Positions 1 through 12,012 of a stretch of 64,000 bases of DNA are shown here, one piece after another (within the stretch, counting starts at the first letter, position 1; each line of letters starts with the position of its first letter). The notes under the pieces are model-generated. The model was not told the DNA's origin and did no database searches. It saw only the letters and a list, made by a program, of their open reading frames with translations. Both the position numbers and the translations under genes were made by a program. The stretch comes from Ptiloglossa arizonensis (taxonomy: Eukaryota; Arthropoda; Insecta; Hymenoptera; Colletidae): assembly GCF_051014685.1 (NCBI RefSeq), contig NC_135056.1, positions 3,782,001 to 3,846,000 of the forward strand, written 5' to 3'.

Positions 1-261
1 AGTATCTACGATCAACATTGCCGTCCATATCCGTAAAATGTTCGTATATTTGTTGTTCAAAGTAACATGTAAATCCTTAAACAGCCACGGGACACAACAT
101 TCAGCCATATTCTAGATATTGCCACCTTCATTTCTCATAACTTTGTATCACTGTTGTGTTCCATTCGGTTTCTCCTTAATCGAAATCTGTAACACAATAT
201 AAAAACATAAATTCGTTTGAGCTCAGTAAAAACTGAAGTTTAACGAAATTGAACAGAAAAT

Positions 262-326
262 CGCGCGCGCGCTCGTTTGTGTTTGTGTTTGTTTGTTTGT
301 TTGTTTGTTTGTGTGTGTGTGTGTGT
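262..326. repeat. compound microsatellite (CG)n-(TTTG)n-(TG)n
   Basis: A short CG run is followed by about a dozen TTTG/TGTTTG units and then a TG run. It is a simple-sequence repeat read directly from the sequence. Nothing else is recognised between 1 and 1279 apart from this tract. Confidence 0.9.
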
Positions 327-1279
327 ATTAATTGGTCTTAGAAAAGCCTAAGAAAAAGATTTAGAATTTCAACTATTTTGAAGCTTAACCAGACCAGTGG
401 ATTTTTACGAACGCGAAATAGTTGCTTCGCCTAATTTTTATGCGCATTCTTCTTTCTTGTCATGCGCCACATTACGTGCCAATAGCCGTACAGCTGTTCT
501 TTGTTGCCACTGTTTCCAACACCTCTTAATAATTGTAACACGAACCGATTTAATGTTAACATACACCCGTTCGAATCAATCGCTACGCTATTCTTTTATT
601 TTTTAATATTCCTCTTACTCGTAGATTATTTTGTAAGTCTGTGTATTTCTATGTCAATAAATCTTTCTTCAAGAACACTGTCGATATTGCTACATTGCGT
701 CATTAAGTTTCAGTAAAATGCAATAAAAATCGTTAGCAAGAAAGTTCTACGATACTTGAGAGAAAATACAGAAGTCAGCTTCCAAATAAATAAATAAATA
801 AATTGTTATCGTGCCACGTTCTACCGTAAGTTTCATTCTACAAGAACAAAAAGAAATATCAATCACGTGTACAACGTGTGCATTGTGTATGATAAATATA
901 TAAATATGTAATTTTAAAGAACAATTCATCGCATTGTGAAACAGATGGTACTTTTTATGCGCTTAATGTTACATAATGTAAAGAGTTTGTAGGTTTGTTG
1001 TACGGGCGATTATTATACAGAATCGATGCAAAAATATATCAATAATACTATCAGCTATATAACGAATACGCAATGATGCGTAATTTAAAGATGGAACGAT
1101 TGCATTAGATATTAGAAAATGGCCAAATTTTATCCTTATCGAAAAAATTCTTTTCGTGTAACATGCACATAAACATTCTAAGAAATCGAGAATCATTTAA
1201 TCGACAAGTAATAGGAAACGGATAATAAACAGATGGAAACGTCGAAATATCATAGCGAGTATTATAGATAAAATCATAC

Positions 1280-1380
1280 CTATTTAACTTATATATTTCA
1301 TCTTCGTCTTCTTTGGATGACGATTTGTTTCCCAACGAATTATTCGGGAAATCCGTAAGTAAATTCATAGAAGATCGATT
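1280..1380 (-). CDS. candidate internal exon, unknown protein
   Basis: On the minus strand a 101-nt open segment is bounded by a pyrimidine-rich acceptor ending in CTTCAG and by a donor GTATGA. It encodes a polar stretch containing SMNLLTDFPNNSLGNKSSS followed by the acidic run KEDEDE. The composition fits a disordered tail rather than a folded domain. It lies downstream of the FERM exons on the same strand, so it could belong to that gene. However, no exon carrying the rest of the FERM domain was found between 1380 and 9482, which argues for a different gene or for a chance ORF. The splice-like borders and the lack of stops are what is seen. The exon call is inference. Confidence 0.3.
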
Positions 1381-1689
1381 CTGAAGGCTAAATGAAAGCA
1401 ACGACCAACAACACGTCTTGTTGACCTTTCGGTTGCACGTATGCCCAATACTAGCAACAAGTCCGGTGTTATTTGCCTAATGCAGCAACCCCTCGGTGAG
1501 ACGCATACTATCGGATCCGTGCGGATATTTTTAAGGAGTGACGGTAGTGAATTTGTTCCTGGAATCGACCTTTCGTATCTCAGACTGAGACCTAGCCACG
1601 TGAAAATCACCCGACAATGAAAGTGGACGAGATATATGTATCAAGAGAGAGAGAGAGTGTAACAGCGAGCGAAGCTCTTGTTAAGGGAG

Positions 1690-3490
1690 CAGGGCAGTTT
1701 GACATTTTTCAAAAATCGATGTTCTCCTTTTTAAATGGTAGTTCGAAGTCTTAGAAATAAGATAGAAAAAATCCCAACCTTTGAAACAAATTATTTTGGG
1801 ACATAAACAACGTCAGCCCAGCCGTATACCTACCTGTGTGTCGCATCGATCCTTGGCTGAGAAACTTTCATTGTTCGAAGCGTGTAGGACCGATTCTATG
1901 GGTTCTAATAGACACAAAGGTCGACCATTGTGCGTCCCCCCTTTTTGTCAATTTTATTCCAACGTTTCAGTAGTAGAAATTCGAAATTCTTATAGCCAGG
2001 CTGGTTTTGCCAGCGTAGCATCGAACATCGTTTCGATAGAGAGATTTGCGTTTCGTGAAATGTACTCGTTGTAGATAACAAGACGAAAGGGATGAATAGA
2101 AAAGGTTTTCGAGCATCAACCGCTCGTGTAAGCAGACCATGGAAAAGAAAGCGTTCGCAAAATCCCTATAATGTTGAAGGCGGAGCGATTTCAATAAGTG
2201 CATCCGCATGAAAGAAACTGAATGTTGATACGATGGAAGAATTCATAAAGTGGTGTACTGAAGACAACTATCTCTATTTACGAGAAACTGAGCAATTATT
2301 ACTTATGAAAACGCTGTGTGGGTGTATCCATACAAAATCAAAACGAGACTTTGAACGATCGGTATAATGTTCGGTACTAAAAAAATTTGTTTAACGGCAT
2401 TGCAATTGTACAAAATTTTGCTTATATCGATGCTAGGATTTTCAATACAGATTTCTCTAGTGTGCTATTAATTGTACACAATATGAACATAACAATGTCG
2501 ATGACTGCAATATATGCGATACACTCGACGAAGACAGAATACAAATAGTGTAGGAATTTATTTCCTGGTTATTATTATGAAGGTGAATAAAATTCTAGGA
2601 TATACGTGTATTCAATGAGGTAGTAGTAGGGATAAAACATCAACGAAGCACACAAATTATAAAAACGCTGACTACGCTATTCTTATTTCACGCGACACGA
2701 CACGCTTCGACTATTTTCCAATAATGACTGTTCCCAAACATTCTTCTCTCGCGCATTGTATTCTCACACGCATTCGTTCCCTTTTATTCTGATCCTTAAC
2801 TTCTCTCACTCCATGCATCTGGTCGCGTTCGCCCAAAATTTCCTAGCCTGGCGCCATGTCAATTGCTCGTCTTTCACGCCTCGAAAACACTTCACTCGCT
2901 CGTCTATTTCAAACACTTCAGATTTTCTCCGGACCACACGCAATTCCTTTCATTCTCACGTATTACCACAATAGCGAACAACCGAATCGTTTGAGAATTC
3001 CAAAGAAGGTCGAATTACCCAAAAATACCTTTGATTGGCCTTGCAGGAGAGTGGAATTAAAGCAAAGGGTCATACGTACGAAGTAGGAATAGTTAATTAG
3101 TGGTAAGTGAAGGATACGTATAAAAAATGACATTCCTAAAGTTTGATTGCGGTTTTCTTGAAACTAGGTTTTTAAACACGGTGTGCAGAATATCTCGAAA
3201 TCTAACCAACCGATTTCTATGAAATTTGATACGTATCTTTAATGTAATATTTATTAGAGATTTGACGATCGAATTGTTTAAAATTGTTAACAATTTCGAA
3301 AAATATGAATAAAAACGTAGATATTTTTGGTATAAATTCGATAGATCAATTACAAACAGTTGCTAATTTCATAATTATCGCAAAAATGGAAATGTTCGAT
3401 CATCAATGCCTAGAGACTACTGTGTACTTTTGAACTTTTTGTTTGTTGCAGCCGATCCTGTTTGGCTGGAATCGTGCATATCGATGTGCA
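1690..3490 (+). pseudogene. Mutator-like transposon relic, copy A (interrupted by an LTR)
   Basis: This segment is a diverged relative of the element at 62490-63860 over its whole length, in the same orientation. Shared parts are a leader near 1690-1930, the transposase motif region near 2290-2370 (a shifted reading gives KRCVG followed by NQNET, matching KRCVSGF and KQNES in copy B), the C-terminal part near 3003-3090, and a 3' tail with the phrase ATCTCGAAATCTA near 3190. The reading frame is broken by shifts and stops. At 2549-2970 a solo LTR has inserted into it. The transposase type is the insect Mutator-like family with the LLxRCxxGFTQNxNES signature. The assignment rests on recalled family motifs and on similarity between the two copies. 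Confidence 0.7.
2549..2970 (+). mobile_element. solo LTR with ATAG target duplication
   Basis: This 422-bp segment starts TGTAGGAATT and ends TTACCACA, the TG...CA form of retrotransposon LTRs. It is flanked by ATAG at 2545-2548 and again at 2971-2974. The surrounding Mutator-like relic resumes immediately after it. A second copy on the opposite strand is at 43272-43662, also between ATAG repeats. No internal retrotransposon region is present here, so it is a solo LTR left by recombination. The retroelement family (gypsy or Bel/Pao type) cannot be decided from the LTR alone. Confidence 0.75.
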
Positions 3491-3768
3491 ATGTAACTAA
3501 GAGCCTCTTTTTTTAAATGTTGTTTTTTGTAGAGAGCGCATAAAAATGTCTTTATGAATCTGGATCCATTAAAAAAAAAAAAACTTCTCGTAAAATTATT
3601 CTTGACCGACTTTTTTTCTTCAAATTTTCAAAGTCAATTTTTTTTCGATTACGTCATGTTATATTCATCGAGAGGATAAAAAGTGTGAAAGAAACCGTAG
3701 GGTCGAAACTCGATCGTTCTCTTAGAAAAGGATTTTAAAGTTTCATTTAATTGCTGGCAGGAGTTAAA

Positions 3769-4753
3769 ATGTCTTTATATTTACATATGTATCCACAATC
3801 TGGAGAAATGTTAGGGATTCAGGTAAGTTACGACAATACTCTTCTTTCGTAACGATAATGCAAAATATATTTAAGAATGAAATCCACACCTCTCGACTCT
3901 CTGACCACGACACATCCACACTTGACAAAGCTCTTTCTTCGACTACCACGTTCGTCTACTGAAGGCTAAAAACTCCAAAGGCGTTCCCAGTGATCCATGC
4001 ACACTCCCGAAATCGATATTACAGTATAAACTATAAATATCGATGCCGTTCTCTCTGCCAAAACATTTTTCATTCACACCCAGTCATACAGATATTTAAT
4101 AGGTTACTCGATAAGTTTTGTCGAAATGGAGCTACTACGTTCGTTAGTTTATTTTTCCAAAGATGTTCCTACTGTTTGATGAACATGTGTGAAGTTTCAT
4201 GTAGATCTGTTGAATCGTTTGTATATTTACAGTTGTTCAAAGTTGAAGTGTCATAGTATTTTTTTACAATGGAGAGAACGACAAAAGTCATTGAACCACC
4301 TAGTATTCTAACGTTTCGAACATGTTCGTTTGCAGACACTTAACGCGTCATTTATTACAAAATTTTAAACAGATCTTAATTGCGATATGTTACAAGTTCA
4401 AGATAGATTTAGAAAAATTTGAAAAATTTTCTTTTACCTCCATGCCTTCGTAAAATTTTAATACACAGGAAACAAATTATGGAAGAATGTATTTTACCCC
4501 AGGTTATTTAGCAGAGGATGCGGCTAAATTAGAAACCAAATTTTATAAGCGCGATAGAAAACTTCATGGTCGTAAAAATAGTGGTAAAAATAATCTCGAA
4601 GATGTATTTAATCGATTAATGGAAATATCAGATCCTTTGTTCTTAACTGTTAGCCTCGAAACAAGAATACAAAAACAGCAATTAAAGACGATGATTCCGA
4701 AGATGAAGAAAATAAAAAAATATGAAAATAATTTACACGTATTTGATTACTGA
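3769..4753 (+). CDS. two-exon small gene, 112-residue protein of unknown function
   Basis: Exon 1 codes from ATG 3769 to 3822 (18 codons, MSLYLHMYPQSGEMLGIQ) and ends at a consensus donor, CAG followed by GTAAGT. Exon 2 runs 4469-4753 after an acceptor ending ACACAG, in frame, to TGA at 4751. The joined protein is 112 residues, with no signal peptide or membrane segment visible. It has a basic centre (KRDRKLHGRKNSGK), then NLEDVFNRLMEISDP, and a lysine-rich end. Intron 1 (646 bp) contains a MITE at 4102-4300. AATAAA at 4872 could end the mRNA. The frame is open for six codons upstream of the ATG, so an earlier coding exon is possible. The protein is not recognised. The gene lies antisense to, and downstream of, the FERM exons, probably within one of that gene's introns. 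Confidence 0.6.
4102..4300 (-). mobile_element. mariner-type MITE, copy 1
   Basis: This is a 199-bp non-autonomous element flanked by TA on both sides (4100-4101 and 4301-4302). It is homologous along its length, in reverse orientation, to the 208-bp copies at 31773-31980 and 40300-40507. The terminal repeat reads GGTTACTCGATAAGTTTTG at one end. The other end has decayed (CATTGAACCACC instead of TATCGAACAACC). It lies inside the intron of the small two-exon gene. Confidence 0.85.
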
Positions 4754-4871
4754 GACAATTTTCAATTAAATTCGGATAAAATAAAGATAATTATAGAGTA
4801 ATATCGTTTTTATATTTATCAGTTATATTTTATGTATTTCTATATATTTTATTTCAATTTTAATTTGCTGA

Positions 4872-4877
4872 AATAAA
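4872..4877 (+). terminator. polyadenylation signal AATAAA
   Basis: A canonical AATAAA lies 119 bp past the stop codon of the small plus-strand gene, in an AT-rich 3' flank. Such hexamers are common by chance in this composition, so the assignment rests mainly on position. Confidence 0.4.
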
Positions 4878-4879
4878 TA

Positions 4880-6276
4880 ATATAGTATCTTTTCTCGCGT
4901 CACACGAAATAATACTACCTTTTTAAAATAATTCATAGTTTGTTAATTTTTTAAAATGTATTATTGTAGAATTACTAAATTATTTAAATTATGTTGTATA
5001 AATTAAATTTACGTTGAAAAACATCTTTACGAGATTGTGTTTAATTTTGGCCACAAATTACCTCTCTGCAAACCATTATGCAATGGTTGGTTCCACGTGG
5101 TAGACAGTTTGTCGTAACTATCAAGGATTACTGTCACTTAATAATGCATATTTTTTAAATTTACTTCGCCACGATTTGTGAAGGTAGCTATTTCGGTAAA
5201 TAACAATTTCCTGAGAAATGTTCTACCATTTATGACTTGTTTCAGACCCTAAACTCTTTTCAAAATTTCTCACGTGAAGCTCTTGGTGACTAATGACACT
5301 TTCTCGAGCGATGTGTCTGGGTACTTGTATAAAGTTCTGCATTTACAATAACAAAGTTTCGTTTCGGGCTCATCACTACCAGTTTTATGAAATTTTTTAA
5401 TTCGATTTAAATAAACTGTAAAAGATGGACATCTACGATCAGGAAATTAATCTCTGTACAATCTGCTTACTTGTTTAAGACACTGACGACTTTCACTATA
5501 AACAAAAATCATATTAATCGATTTTCCCCTTAAGTAACGCATGGTTAAACGTCGATATAATATTGATAAACTGATACATTGTTTCAATGATTTGGTAACA
5601 ATAACAGATGTACACGTTCACAGTCTGTTGATAATCATGTTTATGTACATTTAGAGATAATCTTCTACTAATAATAGCGCACATGTTATGTGTATGATAA
5701 TAAGTAGTTCAGGAAATCATTTGATGAAATATTTCATACGTTAATATTTCCGTTAATTGAATCTGAATTTCCCAGTTCAAGATTACTTCAAGGTCATACT
5801 AAATAGTCAAATCATATTGACGTCAGCTATAACATACTTTGATAAAAAAAAATACATCATGTCATTTAAACAAAGACACCAATAACCTTGAAATCGTGTA
5901 AAAAAAGAAAAAGAGGGAGACACCTTGAAAACATTTTTTCCTAGCACTGTATGCACCTTTTCAAATATTAAAACTGTCTTGAGAGGTTTTTTGATAAAAT
6001 GATAAATATTTATCATACATTTTGGCGTATTTCGGCGACCCATTTTTCATGACTATAGATGTAGATACACTTACATAGAGGTGTATATGTAGGTACACCT
6101 ACATAGAACAACACTCCATCAGAGTTTCCTTTTATAAGTAAAAAGAGGTCCGTACCATCGAAAATTATATAAAATTTCATCTTTAATGTAAAGTTTACCT
6201 GTCCTTTTACAATACAACGAAATGTAATAATCGTAATCAAAGTTTCGTTGTTACAAGTAATAAGAGAAGTTACAAG
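4880..6276. other. AT-rich stretch without recognised features
   Basis: Short ORFs here are unlike any protein I know and have no convincing splice borders. I see no terminal repeats. It presumably lies in an intron of the FERM gene or between genes. Confidence 0.5.
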
Positions 6277-6435
6277 TAAACGTCGTGAACATATAGTTAC
6301 ATCCTGATTTTATTCATCACCTTTTATTTCAACAAAACTTTGCCTCGTACTAATGTGAGTATTTCACAAATTCGTTGTCCATAGCGCAATGGCCGTTTAT
6401 GTAACGATCAAAAGGAACTACCTTGAGTTAGAGTT
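6277..6435 (+). repeat. direct repeat, unit 1
   Basis: It is nearly identical to 7545-7740, except that unit 2 carries about 38 extra bases near its middle. Both start TAAACGTCGTGAAC and end CTTGAGTTAGAGTT. Confidence 0.9.
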
Positions 6436-6439
6436 AGAG

Positions 6440-6640
6440 AGTAATAAGAGAACATTTTCTACACGAACATACCAAATTTCAGATTGATTGAAATATAGTT
6501 CTCGAGATATTTTGCCAACGAGACGAACTAAATGCACTTTCGAGATAAATGCGTTTGAAGTTTTCAGCTGGCAGTAGTCGAATCTCAGCGGAGCTTCATT
6601 GGTTGCAATATTGTCACTGAGTAAAGTTAAACACAGTTTG
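6440..6640 (-). repeat. Mutator-tail-like relic
   Basis: Read on the minus strand it contains AAACGCATTTATCTCGAAAG and then AAAATATCTCGAGAACTATA, resembling the 3' tails of the Mutator-like copies near 3150-3260 and 63490-63600. It lies between the two direct repeat units. Similarity is judged by eye. Confidence 0.4.
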
Positions 6641-7544
6641 CGTTTTCTAATTTTGAAACTTATATATTTTTTCGTTTGTGCGCTACACAAACAGATAATC
6701 ATACAGCCTTGTTTAAGGAAATACAATGTTTCGTAAAAGGCAACGCGCCTGATTTATACTGCAGCTCATTTCCGTAAACCCATTATTTTGGCATATGTCT
6801 ACGAACGATTATATAAACATATTTTTAAGATCACGGACTTTATGAAAATACTAAAAAAAATCAATTATTTTTTGGCGACAATCAGCGTGATACCCTTAGT
6901 TGACTGGACGTTATGCATTTACTGCATTTATTTTGATTGTTGCTGAATGCTGGCCTATCTCTCTCTCTTGCCCTCCCTGCCCTTATAGACTTATGGAAAA
7001 ATTGATAATGAAAATTGATATAGACTATATAAATGTATAAATGTGCAAAATTTAAAGCAAATCAATGTGTTGGTGGTGGTAGTGGAGGGTGGAGGAGGAG
7101 GAGAGATTTCGTTGATTTTGAATAAAGTGCTTTATTCATAGAATATTTAACCTAACCATTAAATGTTACTGCATTCTATCTATGTTAGTAATACAATTTT
7201 TTAAAATAAAAAATTCAGTAAAAAATTCCAATTATTACGATGTTATTGAACCGACCAAGGACAGAAAACAATTCATGGAACGAAATCATGAGCAACATTT
7301 TTACACTTTCAGTTCATGATAAAAATGTATCCCGTTACGATGTAGTAGTTCAGTGACATCATACTGAAAAGAAGAATCCCCATACCAGAGATGATCAAAA
7401 TTTTAACCTAGATAAAAATGTTGAACGACCAGTAAAACATAAACCACGTTTCATGCGTTACTCAGCGAATGAAAATAAAAATTTGAATTATAAATTGGAA
7501 TATTTCATAACGAACAATTAAAAAAATTTAACTGTTCAATTGAA

Positions 7545-7740
7545 TAAACGTCGTGAACGTATAGTTATATCCTGGTTTTATTCATCACCTTTTATTTCAA
7601 CGAAACTTTGCCTCGTACTAATGTGAGTATTATTAGTCAGACACTCGAAAAGCTTTCCATCTACATTTTCACAAATTCGTTGTCCATAGCGCAATGGCCG
7701 TTTATGTAACGATCAAAAGGAACTACCTTGAGTTAGAGTT
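7545..7740 (+). repeat. direct repeat, unit 2
   Basis: Second copy of 6277-6435 with an additional segment (about 7630-7668) absent from unit 1. The spacing between the unit starts is about 1.27 kb. Confidence 0.9.
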
Positions 7741-8189
7741 TGCTCTATTCTTTGAATTACACGTATATCAAAATTGATTACGGACATCGTTCACTACACG
7801 AACGATTTGCAGTAAATGCGTTCCTACTTTACGTTATGCTCAATTAGTGTATTCTCAATTAGTGCACCTTGATATCCTGACGAGTTAATAGAGCCGAACT
7901 TTTACTATTTAAATCGATAGTAAGTAGTACGCCAGGAACAATATAGATAGCAAATCGTGACATTGCCAACGTTTACAAATGGGAGATCAAATAGAAGTGT
8001 ATTATATTTGTCTGTATATAATATATTATACAGACAAACACGGAACTGAATTTTAGTTAAGTACGCTTAAACATTATGAATTTTCAATTTGTTTTTTCTT
8101 CCTCGGTAAAAAAAAAAAACGATTATTATCTATTTGCAATAACTGTTTCATACTTTTGACTATTTTCAAAATAGCATTAGAGACTGAAA

Positions 8190-8340
8190 CTTTCGGGCGT
8201 AATTTCACCCCTTAAACTTCAGTTATCAGAGATAAATACAAAAAAATATCTGCCTCGTTTTGGCTGTCCTACAAATTTGTAAAGTTTTATCAAAATCGGG
8301 AAGTAAGGGAAATTTTGTCCCGAATTCTGTTGACACGATT
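8190..8340 (+). repeat. terminal fragment of the palindromic repeat family
   Basis: The order of short blocks matches the right end of the palindromic element at 16360-16486: TTTCACCCC, an A-rich stretch, AAGTTTTATCAAAATC, then a terminal TTTGTCCC. It is strongly diverged. The rest of 7741-9482 holds nothing I recognise. Confidence 0.4.
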
Positions 8341-9482
8341 GCCAGTGAAATATATATACGTCATTTATCCGTACATACTAGGATTGGTCTTTATTTTTTT
8401 TTACCTTAAAATTTGTTTTCTTTCCCTCTGAATGTTTCCAAGACAAAATTATAATGCCAGTAAAATTTGGATTCACTCCGATAATTGAAAAATATGCTTC
8501 ACAGGCCTTGAGGTTTTACATGTAGAAATAATTACGCACGACTCCGTAATCCCTACAAGTTCTACATTAAAAATTGTCCATCTACGTACCTGGCTATTTT
8601 TTTATTTTTCTCGACCACTAGTATGTCTCATTTTATAATATTTTCTGAAAAACTGGCATTCAGCAGCGGTCTTTTTCGATAAATTTAATTTAACTTGCAA
8701 AGTATCGATGCCACTTGTTAACTTGGTAAGAGAACAATAATTTAACGAGGCAATGTCAATTGTAAGTAAATTTAAAGTGATTAATGAAAGAACAGAGAGA
8801 GTCATTTTATTATTAACCACTTTAATAATGAAAACATTAATTTTTGTACTAGCTAAATATCTATATCCAAAAATAGCAATACATTTTTAAATCGTACAAA
8901 GAATTTAATTCTATTTTATTGATTATTCAAAACCGAAATGGTGACTTTACGTAGGACTAGATTCAGTTAGGCAATCATAAGTAAAACGGTTGCTGAAGCT
9001 ACTGAAATCGAATGCATTCTTCGATGGAAAGAGGGAGAGGGATTAAAAGATCATCTAAATACTAGTAGGTAAAAAAAAAAAAAAAGATACGAAGGTCAAG
9101 TACTGGGCCAATTTAGATATCATTTGAAGCAACAGTAGGGGTTGATATATAATGCAATTTTACATGGTTAAATTATGTAAGGACACGATCTCGCATTATT
9201 CAATCGCACTCATATTATATTTTACAGGAATTATATTTTCATGTATTGGAAGCATTTTAAAAATTGAGACCAAATAAATTTCACTCGTCTATATGTACTC
9301 GTCGTTAACGTGTTAAAACTAAAAAACTAAGCTGTATAAAATAGAAAGGAACACCATTATTTCTCGTACACAATTTTTGTAAAAGATTTAAGAAAAAAAA
9401 AAAATATTCAAAACAAAGGAAACATTTTTCATAACTTTAGTCTACAACTTACAAATTTCTATTTAAGGAAATATTAACTTAC

Positions 9483-9659
9483 TTTGCACGATGCACGCTG
9501 CTAGCAACGCTGCTTCACCTGGACTGCAACATAGTCGCCCATGAAGGAGATCCCTTTTGAGTTGCTGATAAATTTGATATCTAGATATTTCTTCCTTCAA
9601 CCTTAGAGGATCCGGTGGGTAGAATTTTACACGAAAACTAAAAAGAATCGGGTCCATAT
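9483..9659 (-). CDS. FERM-domain protein, exon encoding most of the F2 lobe
   Basis: This 177-nt minus-strand exon is bounded by an acceptor ending TTCCAG and a GTAAGT donor. It enters and leaves in phase 1. It encodes the central FERM lobe (F2): FRVKFYPPDPLRLKEE, then RYQIYQQLKRDLLHGRL, then PGEAALLAACIVQ. These are hallmark motifs of band 4.1/FRMD proteins, which link membrane proteins and phosphoinositides to the actin cortex. Its first codon is completed by the single G that ends the exon at 28447-28489, giving VK-DMDPILF. The next exon should start with the rest of a split codon and continue with a sequence like xELGDY, but it was not found down to position 1. Band 4.1-like, FRMD-like or FERM-phosphatase identity cannot be separated from this fragment. 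Confidence 0.9.
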
Positions 9660-12012
9660 CTGGAACACAATCATCGTGAAATAGTAACGAGTCCACAGTA
9701 TGTTTTTACTTGCGGTGTGTCAAAGGAAGATCGATCATTCAAAATTTCACATGAACCAAAAAATCGTAATCGACCTGTTTCGCAATTTATTACAACTTTC
9801 AGTGATGTATACGAAACTGTGATAATTTAATTCTCTTCTTACTTTCTTTTTGATACATTTCATTGAGAAGCAAAATTCCTTTGTCTTTCAAGAGTTATCT
9901 TCAACATTTAATCAAATCATAGCATACAAAATATAAATATTCAATACTTTAACGGTGTACTTATTATTTTACAATATTCCAAATTTTATTTAGAAATTTG
10001 TAAGTAATAGTATTTCTATCTGGTGAGCATTTTAAAGAGATACTGTAAGTTTGAAACAGGCCACCGGTGATCGATGTGACATAATTGAATAGTGAGTCGA
10101 GTATTGGTTATTGGCGACCGATACGACAATGAATATGTGAATACCTTGTCTTAACATTTAATTGACAACAGTGTATGACAGATTTGTCTATTTGAATAAA
10201 AAATTATATTTTAAAATTAGATTTCAATGAACCCGAAATAGAACAGAGTTACATTATCTATAGTTACATTCTTTAATTTCGTTTGTAAAAAATATATAAC
10301 AAAATTATAATTCAAACTGTGTTTCACGTCCTTTTCGTGTGCAAGCATACTTTTTTTTTAACAGAAGAATTTACTTTATCAGTAGTTGATGTTAAAAGAT
10401 TGCTATTGCCTTTACATTAGTATGTTAAATAATAATATATTATGAATATATCTATTATATTAATAAGAATACCATAGAATTCACAGTAAAGATATTATTA
10501 ATAATGTATTATTAATAATTTATTACAATTTATTATTTTATTGCAAACACATTTATAACGAAATGTGTAAAGACAGTTAGCGTACCGAGTAGATGACAAT
10601 TATCATCGGAGCAGCCAAACTATACTTCTAAAATGAGTTTAATGGTATTGAAATGAAACTTGGAGAAAATATTCTTTTTTAAATGTAGAATGTATTGAAT
10701 CGAAAAGAGGTTGAGATAATCTCAATGCCTCAATTTAAACCAAATAACACATTAACATTTTACACACATATATGTATGACACTAACTAGTACATATATCT
10801 GACAAAACTTACATTTGCGAAGTTTTTCATACATGTTAATAATTTATTATGTTCTACTAATAGTCCACTAAGTATATCAATAAAGTGTGGTTCACACATT
10901 CACATTGTGTGGTTACAACATGTTTCGAAATCAATTTGGTATCATGTTAAATTAAAATATATTATTTTGCTCCACTCCTCACTTGAATCTTGGTGTGTAG
11001 AAATTGTTATTTTATTTATCTCTTATAAGATCGATAAGTCCTCGTCGTGTCATTTATTAAAGCGAGTATAAAAATTGAAAATTTGAGGTCGAAGTAAATA
11101 AAAATATTTCCTCGCTTCAGTGATGTGTGTGTCTGCAATCAATATATATAACAAAATCTTTTTTTATTTAATTATGCAAAATAACAATTAAACATCGAAT
11201 TCGTTAATTAAAATACTTGTATTTTGGAAAAGAAATTGTGGAAATTGTATTCTTGTTTTAACAGACTGCAGATTTAAAAATTAAATTTAAGAAAGATTTT
11301 GTCATTAAAATCTATACACACAATATTTGTGCATTGAGAACTGGCAGTTCGGAACAATAGCGTGCTTTGTGACATAGAAAGGATGCAATTCCCAAGCGAT
11401 CGTTTCTCGTTTCTTTCTTGTCGAAGACAAGAGTGAGATGAAACGAAAAAGAACAAGGAACGATATGGGACAAAGCATTATTAAACGTGGAATAGATAAC
11501 AAACGTTCGAAAGTAAATCGAGTCAAGGTATGAATTACAGATTCCTATTTCACGTGTATGTACGTACATGTATGATTTATTATGTATAATTTATTACAAA
11601 CGATTGCACCGGTAGTTTGGTCATCGCTTTACACTACTCGACGATCGAGCATCGTGCATCAATATTAATTCCCGAAATCACGCGATTCCGAAATTTCGAG
11701 TCGGATTGAGTCGGTTCCCGAAAGTATCTTACCGCGTCTGCGTATGAAGTACGACCATATTAATGCCTTAAAATACAATACAAAAATATGCGTTATTTAC
11801 ACATATTTACAAAAATACACATTATTCATTTACCATAATAATAAATAATAACATATTTCAGAATATACTGTTTTTGAATAATTTTGATAAAACGAGAATT
11901 TCTCGTTCAATTTATCATATTGAATAACGATATTTCATAATTATTCCCTCGATTTTATATCTTGTTTTAACCATTCGGAATTTTAATATAATATCGAATC
12001 TCATAGCATATA
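9660..12012. other. intron sequence of the FERM gene, no further feature
   Basis: This is the 3' part of an intron of about 18.8 kb (9660-28446). It is AT-rich with scattered short ORFs. I see no terminal repeats or protein similarity here. Confidence 0.55.

Noticed and set aside
3990..4256. 88-codon plus ORF
   Set aside because: It is mostly translated MITE sequence inside the intron of the two-exon gene.
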